From assembly GCA_036502005.1 (NCBI GenBank), contig DASXZH010000003.1, positions 4,808-68,807 on the forward strand: a DNA stretch of 64,000 nucleotides, in the 5' to 3' direction. The number at the start of each line of letters is the position of its first letter. The first letter of the stretch is position 1. The notes under the pieces were generated by a model that made no database searches, was not told the DNA's origin, and was given only the letters and a program-made list of their open reading frames with translations. Origin of the DNA: DASXZH01 sp036502005. Its GTDB lineage: Bacteria; Armatimonadota; Fimbriimonadia; Fimbriimonadales; Fimbriimonadaceae. Position numbers and translations under genes: made by a program. Positions 51,928 through 61,082 of this stretch are shown here, piece after piece.

Positions 51928-52990
51928 GATCCCCAATAACCTTCGCAATCTTCACAGCAGCGTCTCCATTGCCATAAAGATTGCCATGCGGTGGCCGCTG
52001 CCCAGACATCGATTCTCGTAATTGGCCAAGAATATCAGAACCCGGAATTGGCGGCGCGAGATGATTCCATTTCGATTCGACAAGTTCTACCCACTCCGTT
52101 TCCTCGCGTAGCGTTACGCAGGGCACTTGGTAGAAATAAGCCTCTTTCTGTACGCCGCCGGAATCGGTCGCGATGAGGGCCGCGTTGCCTTCTAGAGTCA
52201 CCATATCCAAATATCCCACCGGATCGATATAGATCAGGTTGTTGTAAGCATCTGGGATAGAAGGGCGCGTGCGCGGGTGAACCGGAAATACAACCTTTTT
52301 GTTTTGTCCGAACTCGTCCAGCGCGTCTAGAATTCGTTTAAGTCTAGCCGGATCGTCGGTGTTTTCGGCCCGATGAACGGTGGCCAAAACGTATCCACCG
52401 CGTTCCAAGCCCAAATCGCTTAATATCTTGGATTTCTGCTTTGCAATCTCGCCGAACTGCAGAGCGGCGTCGTACATCACGTCGCCAGTGAGAAACATGA
52501 TGTCCTTGCTAACCCCCTCGCTCAGAAGATGCTTGTAGGCTGTTTCGGTGGGGGGAAAGAGCAGATCTGCCGCGTGGTCGGTGAGGATGCGGTTCACTTC
52601 CTCCGGCATTTTCTTGTTAAAGCTGCGTAAACCTGCTTCGACATGGGCCAACGGAATGTGGAGTTTCACCGCGGCAAGCGCGCCCGCCAGCGTGGAGTTG
52701 GTGTCACCGTAAACCAGCACCATCTTGGGTTTCGTTTTCAACAGGATCTCTTCGATCCCTTCAAGCATGCGGCCCGTTTGGGCTCCATGGTGGCCGGAGC
52801 CGATTCCAAGATTGTAATGCGGGCGGGGAATATTCAGTTCTTCAAAGAACACATCGGACATGTTCTCGTCGTAGTGCTGGCCGGTGTGAAGGATCGCTTC
52901 AGAAAGCCCCTGCGCTTTAAAGGCCCGGGAAACCGGAGAAGCCTTTATGAACTGAGGGCGTGCCCCAACAATCGTCAGAACGTCGGCCAT
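51911..52990 (-). CDS. UDP-GlcNAc 2-epimerase family (WecB/WbpI)
   Basis: 359 aa, ATG 52990 with GGGG-rich site upstream. Motifs TIVGARPQFIKASPV, LHTGQHYDENMSDVFF, MVLVYGDTNSTLAGALAAVKLHIPLAHVEAGLRS, ATVHRAENTDDP, ATDSGGVQKEAYF. It inverts C2 of a UDP-HexNAc. In this operon, downstream of an aminotransferase and a dehydrogenase-acetyltransferase fusion, WbpI-type epimerisation of UDP-2,3-diacetamido-GlcA to the ManA form is the best fit. The C-terminus lies in the heptamer array. Confidence 0.92.
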   Translation of the reverse strand: MADVLTIVGARPQFIKASPVSRAFKAQGLSEAILHTGQHYDENMSDVFFEELNIPRPHYNLGIGSGHHGAQTGRMLEGIEEILLKTKPKMVLVYGDTNSTLAGALAAVKLHIPLAHVEAGLRSFNKKMPEEVNRILTDHAADLLFPPTETAYKHLLSEGVSKDIMFLTGDVMYDAALQFGEIAKQKSKILSDLGLERGGYVLATVHRAENTDDPARLKRILDALDEFGQNKKVVFPVHPRTRPSIPDAYNNLIYIDPVGYLDMVTLEGNAALIATDSGGVQKEAYFYQVPCVTLREETEWVELVESKWNHLAPPIPGSDILGQLRESMSGQRPPHGNLYGNGDAAVKIAKVIGDRVSKK

Positions 52991-53063
52991 GGTTGCCCCT
53001 TAGTCGAAAATAAAGCTGCTTCGATCTTTCGAGCGAAGCAGCTTAGGCGTGATTGAACGAACA

Positions 53064-54185
53064 TCAACTTCGGACGGCTTCTTTGATAGCTTCTGCGACC
53101 TGGGCAACCGTATTCTTTTCGATTTTGGGCCAGATCGGCAGACTAAGAACCTCGTGCGAACACATCTCGCAGTTAGGCATAGCGCTCTTTGGAAGCGAGT
53201 TGTAGATGGGAAGGTTGTCAAGGGAGACCGGATAGTACACGAAGGATGCGATTCCCTGCTCCTGCAGTTTCGCGTGTACAGCGTCTCTCTTTCCGTTCTT
53301 AATCCGAATGGTGAACTGATGGAAAACGTGGTTTGTGTAGCTGGCGATGTAGGGAGTAATGATCTGATCTTCGCCGGCCAGGAACTCGCCGTACCATGCG
53401 GCAGCTTGACGTCGGCCCTCGTTCCACTCATCGATATGGGGAAGCTTTACGCGAAGGACGGCGGCCTGGATCTCATCCAGTCTTGAGTTGTAGCCGATCT
53501 CTTCGTTGAAGTATTTCTTCTTTGCTCCGTGAACGCGAAGCATGCCGACCGTTGCGGCAAGTTTGTCGTCGTTGGTCAGGTACATGCCACCGTCGCCAAA
53601 CCCTCCGAGGTTTTTGGAAGGGAAGAACGAGAGCGCTCCAGCGTGGCCGATTGCGCCAACTTTTTTGCCCTTATATTCGGAGCCAAAAGCCTGGGCAACA
53701 TCTTCAAGAACATGTAGGTTGTGCTTTTCTGCGATCGCCATAATGGCGTCCATATCGCAGGCATGGCCGTAAAGGTGAACAGGAATAATCGCCTTCGTGT
53801 TAGGGCCGATCTTGGCTTCGATCTGCTCGGGATCGAGGTTGAAAGTGTGGGGATCGATGTCGACAAAAATAGGAATCGCGCCGAAGTGGCTGACGGCCTC
53901 ACCGGTTGCAAAGAATGTGAAAGCGGTGGTGATTACCTCGTCGCCCGGCTTAAGCCCAATCGCGTGGCATCCAAGAACGAGCGCGTCCGTGCCGGAGTTC
54001 ACGCCAAGGGCATGCTTCACTCCAAAGTAGGCGGCTGCCTCTTTTTCAAAAGTCTTTACATTGGGACCCATGATGAACATTCCGGAACGCATCACGCCTT
54101 CTAAGGCGGTGGTGAGTTCTGCCCAAATAGATTGGATTTCGGGCTGGGTGTCAAGCAGGGGGATATTTTTCTTTTCGGTAATCAA
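53064..54185 (-). CDS. DegT/DnrJ/EryC1 aminotransferase (WbpE-like)
   Basis: 373 aa from TTG 54185 with AGGAG six bases upstream. PLP fold of sugar aminotransferases: GVNSGTDALVLGCHAIG, GDEVITTAFTFFATGEAV, LSFFPSKNLGGFGDGG (PLP Lys), EIGYNSRLDEIQAAVL. It aminates a 3-keto UDP-sugar (C3) in the pathway inferred here. 30 bases after the fusion gene and 73 before the epimerase gene, all on the reverse strand: one operon. Confidence 0.92.
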   Translation of the reverse strand: MITEKKNIPLLDTQPEIQSIWAELTTALEGVMRSGMFIMGPNVKTFEKEAAAYFGVKHALGVNSGTDALVLGCHAIGLKPGDEVITTAFTFFATGEAVSHFGAIPIFVDIDPHTFNLDPEQIEAKIGPNTKAIIPVHLYGHACDMDAIMAIAEKHNLHVLEDVAQAFGSEYKGKKVGAIGHAGALSFFPSKNLGGFGDGGMYLTNDDKLAATVGMLRVHGAKKKYFNEEIGYNSRLDEIQAAVLRVKLPHIDEWNEGRRQAAAWYGEFLAGEDQIITPYIASYTNHVFHQFTIRIKNGKRDAVHAKLQEQGIASFVYYPVSLDNLPIYNSLPKSAMPNCEMCSHEVLSLPIWPKIEKNTVAQVAEAIKEAVRS

Positions 54186-54215
54186 GTCTTTCTCCTATTG
54201 GAATGATCTTTTGGA

Positions 54216-55805
54216 TCAGCTAAGTCGCACGACTTCCTTATCGCTGACTTTCTGATATTTGTGGCCTTTGCTGTCTTCGACGACGTCCGACTTCGAAAAG
54301 TCGAGAATATCGCCAAACGCGCTCATCCAACCCATAGGCTTTGCCGGGTTGCCAGCCACGATGCAGTAAGCGGGAACGTCCTTCGTTACGACGGCTCCTG
54401 CTGCCACAAATGCGCATTCGTTCAGCGTAATTCCGCACACGATCGTTGCATTTGCACCGATGCTTGCGCCCCGTTTAACGAGCGTCTTCGCATAGTCTGC
54501 ACTGGTATTTCGCGGGAACTCGCTTCGCGGTGTTCTAACGTTGGTGAACACCATGCTCGGCCCACAGAAAACGTAATCTTCAAGTTCAACGCCCTCATAA
54601 ATGGAGACGTTGTTTTGGATCTTCACCCCATTGCCAACGATGCCCTGGTTGGCCACAACAACGTTTTGGCCGATAACGCAGTTCTCACCGATTTTGGCTT
54701 TGCCAAGAACGTGGGAATAGTGCCAGACCTTGGTGCCTTTACCGATCTGGGCGCCTTCATCAATCACGGCCGTTTCGTGGGCGAAGAATTCCTTTTCCAT
54801 TTTTGCGGGTTGCTTGCTTGGCCTGGGTGAGGCCTTTTCCAAAACTCTTAAAACTTCAATAGCGCTTTCAGCGCTGGTTAGCGGTTCGCGGCTCTCTTCG
54901 CAACAATCTAGGAAGTGCTGCATCTCAAGCTTTAGCGGCTCCGAAGCTCCACCAAATACGATTTCGCTGCCTTGGTCCACGTTGCCCAACTTCTCATCGA
55001 TGCTCTTCTTAATGAGCCTCACGTTCTGTTCGACTTCATCGTAGACGAGCATGCCCTTGGAGCCGACAACCGTAAGCTGTCGCTTCAATTCTGGCCAAAG
55101 CCAGGAGTCATGAAGGTGGGCTTGGCTGCCGTTCGCAAACTTCATATGAAGGTGGAAGTCATCTTCCACTTCTTTTTGGATCGCACATTGGCCGACGGAT
55201 ACAACTTCGGTTGGCTTAGAACCGGCCAGGAATAGCAAAGCAGCGACATCGTGCACGCCCAAGCTCCAGAGCACGTTTTCAACGCTGCGAACCCGGCCAA
55301 GGTTTAGGCGCACTTGATGGAAACTGTGGACTTCGCCGATAAGGCCCTTTTCTATTGAATCTTTGATGAACTGCAGGGCTGGTTGGTAAAGCAGCAAATG
55401 GCCAACCATAAGCCGGCGATCTTGCTTGCGCGCTAATGCGACAAGCTCCTCCGCATGGGCGAGTTCTAGAACAAGCGGCTTTTCAACGAAAACGTGCTTG
55501 CCCGCTTCTAGCAGCCTTTTGGCGATTTCAAAATGGGTTTCCGCCGGGGTTGCAACGCATGCCGCCTCGAAGTCGGTCGCGAGCAACTCATCGAGTGATG
55601 AGTATTGGGGGACATCGGGATAATCGGCGCTGAGCTTGGCGAGCAATTCGGGAGAAGATTCTACAACCGAATGCAAACGGCCAAGCTGATGCAGGGTCTT
55701 AACAATGTTCTTTCCCCAGTTTCCGCATCCGATCGTTGCTACTGTCATGGGTCTTGGATCGACCCGGTCCTCTGAGAACAGTTCCTTCCTGGTTAGCGTG
55801 TTCAT
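54216..55805 (-). CDS. fusion: Gfo/Idh/MocA dehydrogenase (WbpB-like) and hexapeptide acetyltransferase (WbpD-like)
   Basis: 529 aa. Residues about 18-330: VATIGCGNWGKNIVKTLHQL (NAD-binding GxGxxG variant), VATPAETHFEIAKRLLEAGKHVFVEKPLVLE (EKP motif), GEVHSFHQVRLNLG. Residues about 345-510: left-handed beta-helix repeats, AQIGKGTKVWHYSHVLG, IGENCVIGQNVVVANQG, SIGANATIVCGITLNECAFVAAGAVVTKD. WbpB oxidises C3 of UDP-GlcNAcA and WbpD acetylates the C3 amine after WbpE; fusion would channel these steps. First gene of the operon; TAATAT lies 7 bases before its ATG. Confidence 0.9.
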   Translation of the reverse strand: MNTLTRKELFSEDRVDPRPMTVATIGCGNWGKNIVKTLHQLGRLHSVVESSPELLAKLSADYPDVPQYSSLDELLATDFEAACVATPAETHFEIAKRLLEAGKHVFVEKPLVLELAHAEELVALARKQDRRLMVGHLLLYQPALQFIKDSIEKGLIGEVHSFHQVRLNLGRVRSVENVLWSLGVHDVAALLFLAGSKPTEVVSVGQCAIQKEVEDDFHLHMKFANGSQAHLHDSWLWPELKRQLTVVGSKGMLVYDEVEQNVRLIKKSIDEKLGNVDQGSEIVFGGASEPLKLEMQHFLDCCEESREPLTSAESAIEVLRVLEKASPRPSKQPAKMEKEFFAHETAVIDEGAQIGKGTKVWHYSHVLGKAKIGENCVIGQNVVVANQGIVGNGVKIQNNVSIYEGVELEDYVFCGPSMVFTNVRTPRSEFPRNTSADYAKTLVKRGASIGANATIVCGITLNECAFVAAGAVVTKDVPAYCIVAGNPAKPMGWMSAFGDILDFSKSDVVEDSKGHKYQKVSDKEVVRLS

Positions 55806-56254
55806 GGCTTTAATATTAATGCATTAGTGAGAGTTTTGTCTAACAATAAGTCAAATCGTTAAACAATATCTACAGAATAATCTCCCCCGAGCATTCCCCG
55901 TAGATTGTACCTTGGCAGGCTAACGATTGAGCTAGGGGTAGGCCCAAGTTGCTGATTATGCGCTCGATCTGATTGAGTCTCTTTCAACAACCTAACTGCC
56001 CCTCATGGTGTACCGACTATTAAGGGACTGTAACCTGAATCCGCAAATTTGAATAGTCTTGATAAGTATATGTTTAAGCCGTAAAGCTATATATTTAGGA
56101 TTTATGGCTCCGCAAAATGCTCAAATTCTCACGCCACGTGATTAAGTTGGCTACACTTGTCAAGTAAACGTGATTTCGGAAATCTAGGTTGAACTAAACG
56201 AGGATCAAGCCGTCATTTCAATATTGTCCGAGGCAACGCGAGTCGATTCAAATT
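55806..56254. other. 449-base divergent spacer, lower GC, no gene recognised
   Basis: Lies between the divergent sugar operon and the cytochrome gene. It has AT-rich stretches (about 56070-56105, with ATATATTTAGG) and short imperfect inverted repeats. It matches no RNA gene I recognise and probably holds the promoters of both neighbours. Confidence 0.5.
55813..55818 (-). promoter_or_regulatory. -10-like TAATAT before the sugar operon
   Basis: Reverse-strand TAATAT, 7 bases before ATG 55805, no Shine-Dalgarno. Confidence 0.4.
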
Positions 56255-59209
56255 ATGCACGCCAAGCTAGGAACAGTTCTTCGCAGCCGTCTATTTTGGA
56301 CTTCCGCGACATTTGGCGTCAGCTTGGCGGTTTTCGCGGTTGCCGCCGCCCAAAAGAGCACCCCGGCCTTTGAGCAGAATCCCAGCCCCTCCCAGTCTGC
56401 ATTCTTTGAAGAAAAGATTCGGCCGATCTTAGTGAATGCTTGTTCCTCGTGTCACGGTGCCATTTCACCGGCCGCCGGTTTGAGATTGGACACGGCAGAT
56501 GGCCTTCATAAGGGCGGCAAATCCGGCGCAGCGGTTACGCCCGGCCTGCCTGACGCCAGCTTACTTATTCAAGCAGTGCGCCAAACCGGAGCACTGAAAA
56601 TGCCTCAAGGAGGCATGCTGAAACCCGAAGAAGTTGCGGCTCTGGAAGCCTGGGTGAGAATGGGCGCCCCTTGGCCGGCGGATGGTGGTGCTCAGGATCC
56701 TACAGCCGGATTGTGGTCGCTCCAACCTGTTACAAAGCCGACCCTGCCGAGAGTTCACAACACGACCTGGACAAAGAACGCAATTGATTTCTTTGTTCTC
56801 GCTGGCCTCGAATCCAAACACATTCAGCCGGCAGCGCCCGCCGACAAGCGAACTCTCCTGCGCCGAGTGACTTATGATTTAACAGGATTGCCACCGACCC
56901 CGGAGGAGATGGATGCCTTCGTTGCCGACAAGACCACGAACGCCTATGAAAAGGTGGTCGACCGCCTATTGGCGTCGCCTCACTATGGCGAGCGGTGGGC
57001 GAGGCATTGGATGGATGTGGCCCGATATGCGGACACGAAGGGCTATGTGTTTGTGGAGGATCGCAACTACTACAACGCTTACACCTACCGGAACTGGCTG
57101 ATCGATGCATTCAATAAAGATCTGCCGTATAGCCAGTTCGTCATCGATCAGCTAGCCGCAGATCGTCTGCCTGAAGTTCAAAACGGACAGAATAGGGAAG
57201 ATCTCGCCGCGCTAGGCTTTCTAACAGTTGGACGCAGATTTCTTAATTCCAGACCGGACATTATCGATGACCGCATCGATGTGACGATGCGCGGCTTCCA
57301 AGCCTTCACGGTTGCGTGCGCCCGCTGCCACGACCACAAATTTGACCCGATTCCAACACAAGACTACTATTCACTTTATGCTGTTTTTAACTCTTCCGAA
57401 GACAGCGACCAGCCGATATCAGCCCAATCCATCAGCGGCCCCTGGCAGCAATACAACGAGAAGCTTACAAATCTGCAGCGGAGCTTCCAAAGCCTTTCTT
57501 TGGCCCAAACCAAACTGCTTCGAAAGCAGGAAGAAGACCCAACGAAAGCGGCAGCTTTAACTCAGGAAGTTAAACAAATCCTCCAATCACTTGGCCTCGA
57601 CGCCGTTCCTGATGGCGCAAATTTACAGAAGCTTATGCCTGCCTTTGAGTCTGCCGCGCGGGATCAACTCATACAGATCCAAAAGCAAGTGGAAGCTTTG
57701 CAGAAATCGGAACCTACAAAGCCCGAGTTCGCCATGGCGATGTTGGACTCCAATCCGCACGATGGCGTAGTTTTCAAGCATGGAAATCCTAACATGCCCG
57801 GTGATCCTGCGCCCCGCAGATTCTTGCTCGCATTGTCGAAACCTGGCGAGGAACGGTCCCATTGGACAAAGGATAGTGGCCGCCTAGAACTGGCGGAATC
57901 GATCGCGTCCAAAGACAACCCGCTTACCGCACGGGTTTTTGTGAACCGCCTTTGGCAAGACCACTTCGGAAACGGCATTGTGCGAACCGCTTCGGATTTC
58001 GGAAGGCAAGGTGACAAGCCCACAAATCCGGGACTGCTCGATTACCTAGCGGCGACCTTCATGGAAGATGGATGGTCGATCAAGAAAATTCAGAAGCTGA
58101 TCGTGATGTCGGCAACTTATAGGCAGTCGTCAACCTTCACGCCTGCCGCATTCTTGGCCGATCCGGATAACCGGCTTCAAAGCCGATTTGACCGGGGGCG
58201 GCTGGACCTCGAAGAGATGCGCGATACCGTCATGGATGTTGCAGGCCAATTGGACCTTAGCAAGGTCGGAGGTAAATCGGTCGATTTATGGTCAGAGCCT
58301 TTCACACAAAGGCGAGCCGTTTACGGTTTTATTGAGAGGCAAAACCTGCCCGGCGTCTTCAGAACATTTGACTTAGCCACTCCCGACAGATCCAGCCCAA
58401 AACGGTTTAAGACCACCGTGCCTCAGCAGGCCCTATTCTTTATGAACTCGCCATTCGTAGTTCAACAGGCCGAGTTGGTAGCCAAAAGGCCGGAGATCGC
58501 GGCTTCCAAAGACGAAGGCCAACGCGTGCGGCGGATTTATCGTCTCTTGTTCCAGCGCATGCCTGATGCCTCCGAACTGGCGATGGGATTAGCCTATCTT
58601 AAGCAAGGCGCAAACGCTGAAGTCCCCGGTCCTGTCGATCCTTGGAGCTATGGTTATGGTGGAGTCGACCCAGCTACCTCAAAGGTTGCCAACTTCACTC
58701 CGCTCTCCTATTTCGATGGCGCCTACCGAGTGGGCAAAGTTTTCCCAGACCCAAAGTTGGGGTACGTCACTCTCAACAAGGAGGGGGGCCATCCGGGCCA
58801 CGATGGGCAGCACTGCGCCATCCGCCGTTGGACGGCAAGTGCGGACATGACCATCCAAATAAGCGGGGCAATCGTCCACCGGCAAGCTAAAGGGGATGGG
58901 GTTAAAGCCAGAATCATCTCCAGCCGAACCGGCTTGCTCGGAGAATGGACGGCCCATAACTCCCAAGCAGCAACCGATGTTTCAAATGTTCAGGTGCAGA
59001 AAGGAGATACCATCGACTTCGTTCTCGACCCCATGTCGAACGACACCTACGATGCGTTTACATGGGTGCCCTCTATTCGAAGCCTCGACGGTAAAGAAAG
59101 CTGGTCGGCAGCTACTAACTTTGGCCCACCTGCCGGCCCCGATTTAAACCGGATTACATTGTATATTCAGGCGCTTATGATGACGAATGAATTTATGTTC
59201 GTAGATTAA
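56255..59209 (+). CDS. Planctomycete cytochrome C / DUF1549 / DUF1553 protein
   Basis: 984 aa, signal-like N-terminus (SRLFWTSATFGVSLAVFAVAAA). One heme-binding CSSCH in a PSCyt1 domain (about 50-125, VNACSSCHGAISPAAGLRLD), then DUF1549 (RRVTYDLTGLPPTPEEMDAF, ERWARHWMDVARYADTKGY) and DUF1553 (LTARVFVNRLWQDHFGNGIVRTASDFG ... VPQQALFFMNSPFVVQQAE). These domains travel together in planctomycete-like bacteria and are thought to act in extracytoplasmic oxidation or attachment. Followed by the DUF1501 gene after 59 bases: the standard pair. Confidence 0.93.
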   Translation: MHAKLGTVLRSRLFWTSATFGVSLAVFAVAAAQKSTPAFEQNPSPSQSAFFEEKIRPILVNACSSCHGAISPAAGLRLDTADGLHKGGKSGAAVTPGLPDASLLIQAVRQTGALKMPQGGMLKPEEVAALEAWVRMGAPWPADGGAQDPTAGLWSLQPVTKPTLPRVHNTTWTKNAIDFFVLAGLESKHIQPAAPADKRTLLRRVTYDLTGLPPTPEEMDAFVADKTTNAYEKVVDRLLASPHYGERWARHWMDVARYADTKGYVFVEDRNYYNAYTYRNWLIDAFNKDLPYSQFVIDQLAADRLPEVQNGQNREDLAALGFLTVGRRFLNSRPDIIDDRIDVTMRGFQAFTVACARCHDHKFDPIPTQDYYSLYAVFNSSEDSDQPISAQSISGPWQQYNEKLTNLQRSFQSLSLAQTKLLRKQEEDPTKAAALTQEVKQILQSLGLDAVPDGANLQKLMPAFESAARDQLIQIQKQVEALQKSEPTKPEFAMAMLDSNPHDGVVFKHGNPNMPGDPAPRRFLLALSKPGEERSHWTKDSGRLELAESIASKDNPLTARVFVNRLWQDHFGNGIVRTASDFGRQGDKPTNPGLLDYLAATFMEDGWSIKKIQKLIVMSATYRQSSTFTPAAFLADPDNRLQSRFDRGRLDLEEMRDTVMDVAGQLDLSKVGGKSVDLWSEPFTQRRAVYGFIERQNLPGVFRTFDLATPDRSSPKRFKTTVPQQALFFMNSPFVVQQAELVAKRPEIAASKDEGQRVRRIYRLLFQRMPDASELAMGLAYLKQGANAEVPGPVDPWSYGYGGVDPATSKVANFTPLSYFDGAYRVGKVFPDPKLGYVTLNKEGGHPGHDGQHCAIRRWTASADMTIQISGAIVHRQAKGDGVKARIISSRTGLLGEWTAHNSQAATDVSNVQVQKGDTIDFVLDPMSNDTYDAFTWVPSIRSLDGKESWSAATNFGPPAGPDLNRITLYIQALMMTNEFMFVD

Positions 59210-59268
59210 TGCCTAACACCCAGAACAACGATTGCTAAATCACGTCCACCCTTTGAAACGAGAAGTAA

Positions 59269-60738
59269 ATGTCGCAGTTTGATCATAACGAATACCTCCG
59301 TGATCTCTTCTTAACTCGCAGGCAGCTTCTTGGAAGAATGGGTAATGGTTTTGCGGCGCTCGGCCTTATGGGCCTGCTGAACGAAACCGCCCATGCCTCT
59401 GGGCCGGACAAGGGGAGCGGCTCAGGGGCTCAACTTTCCGATCCGATGGCAGTCAAGCTGCCGCCAATGAAGGCACGCGCCAAGCGTGTTATTTTTCTGT
59501 TTATGAATGGCGGGCCTTCGCAGGTGGATACCTTCGATCCTAAGCCTTCTCTGATCAAATATGCAGGGCAGCCAATACCGTTACACCTTCCTACCGAGCG
59601 AAAGACTGGCGCCGCTTTTCCTTCTCCCTTTACATTTTCGAAGCATGGGCAATCGGGAATTGAGATTAGCGATATTTTCCCGAAGTTGGCCGAGCACGTG
59701 GACGACATGTGCATTATCCGCTCCATGCATGCCGATGTGCCCAACCACGAGCCCTCGCTGTTGCTTATGAACTGCGGCGATGGCAGGCAGATCCGCCCGT
59801 CTGTAGGATCTTGGGTTTTGTATGGCCTTGGCACGGAGAATCAGAACCTGCCTGGATACATCGCCATGTGCCCAGGCGGATACCCGGTGCAAGAATCTCA
59901 AAACTGGCAGTCTGGGTTTTTGCCAGGGGTGCTGGCTGGAACTTATATAGATCCGAACCAAACGGACATGGATAAGGTGATCGAGAACATCAAAAACCAC
60001 TATGTTCTCCCTTCCGAGCAGCGTGCCCAACTAGACCTTGTACAGCAGCTTAACAAGCAGCATCTCGCCAGCCGTGAAAACGATCCGGCATTGGAAAGCC
60101 GTGTCCAGTCGTTTGAATTAGCCTATCGAATGCAGACGGAAGCGACGGACGCCTTTGATGTAAATCGCGAATCGCAGGAAACCAGAGACCTTTACGGCCC
60201 TGGCAATTTTGCCAGGCAGTGCCTGATTGCCCGTCGGCTTGCGGAACGAGGGGTTCGCTTCATTCAGCTCTATCACGGCGCGGGCCAGCCTTGGGATAGC
60301 CACGACGATATTGCAGACGCCCATCGCAATCTCGCCCATGAATCGGATCAGGGGATTGCCGCTCTTTTAACCGACCTAAAGCGCAAGGGAATGTTGGATG
60401 ATACGCTTGTGATTTGGGGCGGCGAATTTGGCCGAACGCCGACCGTGGAGTTACCTACGCCTGGCTCGAACGCGGGCAAGATGAACGGCCGCGACCACAA
60501 CCATTACGGCTTTACTTACTGGATGGCCGGCGGCGGAGTCAAAAAGGGAACGGTTTACGGCTCAACGGATGAGTTTGGATTCAGGGCAGAGCAGAATCCA
60601 GTGCATGTTCACGATCTGCACGCCACGATTCTCTATCTTCTTGGCTTCGACCACACCAAGCTCACCTACCGATACGCGGGACGAGATTTCCGGCTAACCG
60701 ACGTGTATGGGAGTATCGTGCACGATATTATTGCTTAG
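59269..60738 (+). CDS. DUF1501 sulfatase-like protein
   Basis: 489 aa, GAGAAG seven bases upstream. N-terminal RRQLLGRMGNGFAALGLMGLL is a twin-Arg-type leader. Body: RVIFLFMNGGPSQVDTFDPKP, HEPSLLLMNCGDG, VIWGGEFGRTPTVELP, NGRDHNHYGFTYWMAGGG, the alkaline-phosphatase-superfamily-like DUF1501 with metal ligands. Partner of the upstream cytochrome gene; exported folded. Catalytic activity not established. Confidence 0.93.
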   Translation: MSQFDHNEYLRDLFLTRRQLLGRMGNGFAALGLMGLLNETAHASGPDKGSGSGAQLSDPMAVKLPPMKARAKRVIFLFMNGGPSQVDTFDPKPSLIKYAGQPIPLHLPTERKTGAAFPSPFTFSKHGQSGIEISDIFPKLAEHVDDMCIIRSMHADVPNHEPSLLLMNCGDGRQIRPSVGSWVLYGLGTENQNLPGYIAMCPGGYPVQESQNWQSGFLPGVLAGTYIDPNQTDMDKVIENIKNHYVLPSEQRAQLDLVQQLNKQHLASRENDPALESRVQSFELAYRMQTEATDAFDVNRESQETRDLYGPGNFARQCLIARRLAERGVRFIQLYHGAGQPWDSHDDIADAHRNLAHESDQGIAALLTDLKRKGMLDDTLVIWGGEFGRTPTVELPTPGSNAGKMNGRDHNHYGFTYWMAGGGVKKGTVYGSTDEFGFRAEQNPVHVHDLHATILYLLGFDHTKLTYRYAGRDFRLTDVYGSIVHDIIA

Positions 60739-60750
60739 GTTGGCTAAATC

Positions 60751-61038
60751 GAATTTCACGCGAAGGTCGCGTGAAATCGGTGCTCGGAGGAAGCGATTTG
60801 GGGGGTCTACTTTGAAAGTCCTTCGTTAAATCGATCTGACCGGCGTTCACGATATTACCGTCTCGGCTGGAAGGATGGAATTTCACGCGAAGTTCGCGAA
60901 GAGGCGAAGAACGCGATGGATGTTCTCCGTGGCTATACGCAAGAAGATGAATAGCGGCCTGCCAGCCCGCAAATGCGAGTTTAGATATTGGGAGACATCA
61001 CGTTCACGCGCTCCGCTTCTTCGCGTTCTTCGCGTGAA
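60751..61038. repeat. TTCACGCGAAG inverted element after the DUF1501 gene
   Basis: 60753-60777 is an 11-bp-stem hairpin (ATTTCACGCGA/TCGCGTGAAAT, loop AGG). Left arm 60881-60918 and right arm 61001-61038 are inverted versions of TTCACGCGAAG followed by CGCGAAG-like units, with 8-9 base internal periodicity. No gene is supported in 60739-61082. Confidence 0.75.
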
Positions 61039-61082
61039 CTCTGTTCCCAAAGCAGGAGAACTTGTTGGGAAATCAAAGGCAA

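Noticed and set aside
56255..60738. Sulfatase or cytochrome respiratory operon
   Set aside because: Only the PSCyt1/DUF1549/DUF1553 plus DUF1501 pair is present; no electron-transfer partner is visible, so no pathway is claimed.
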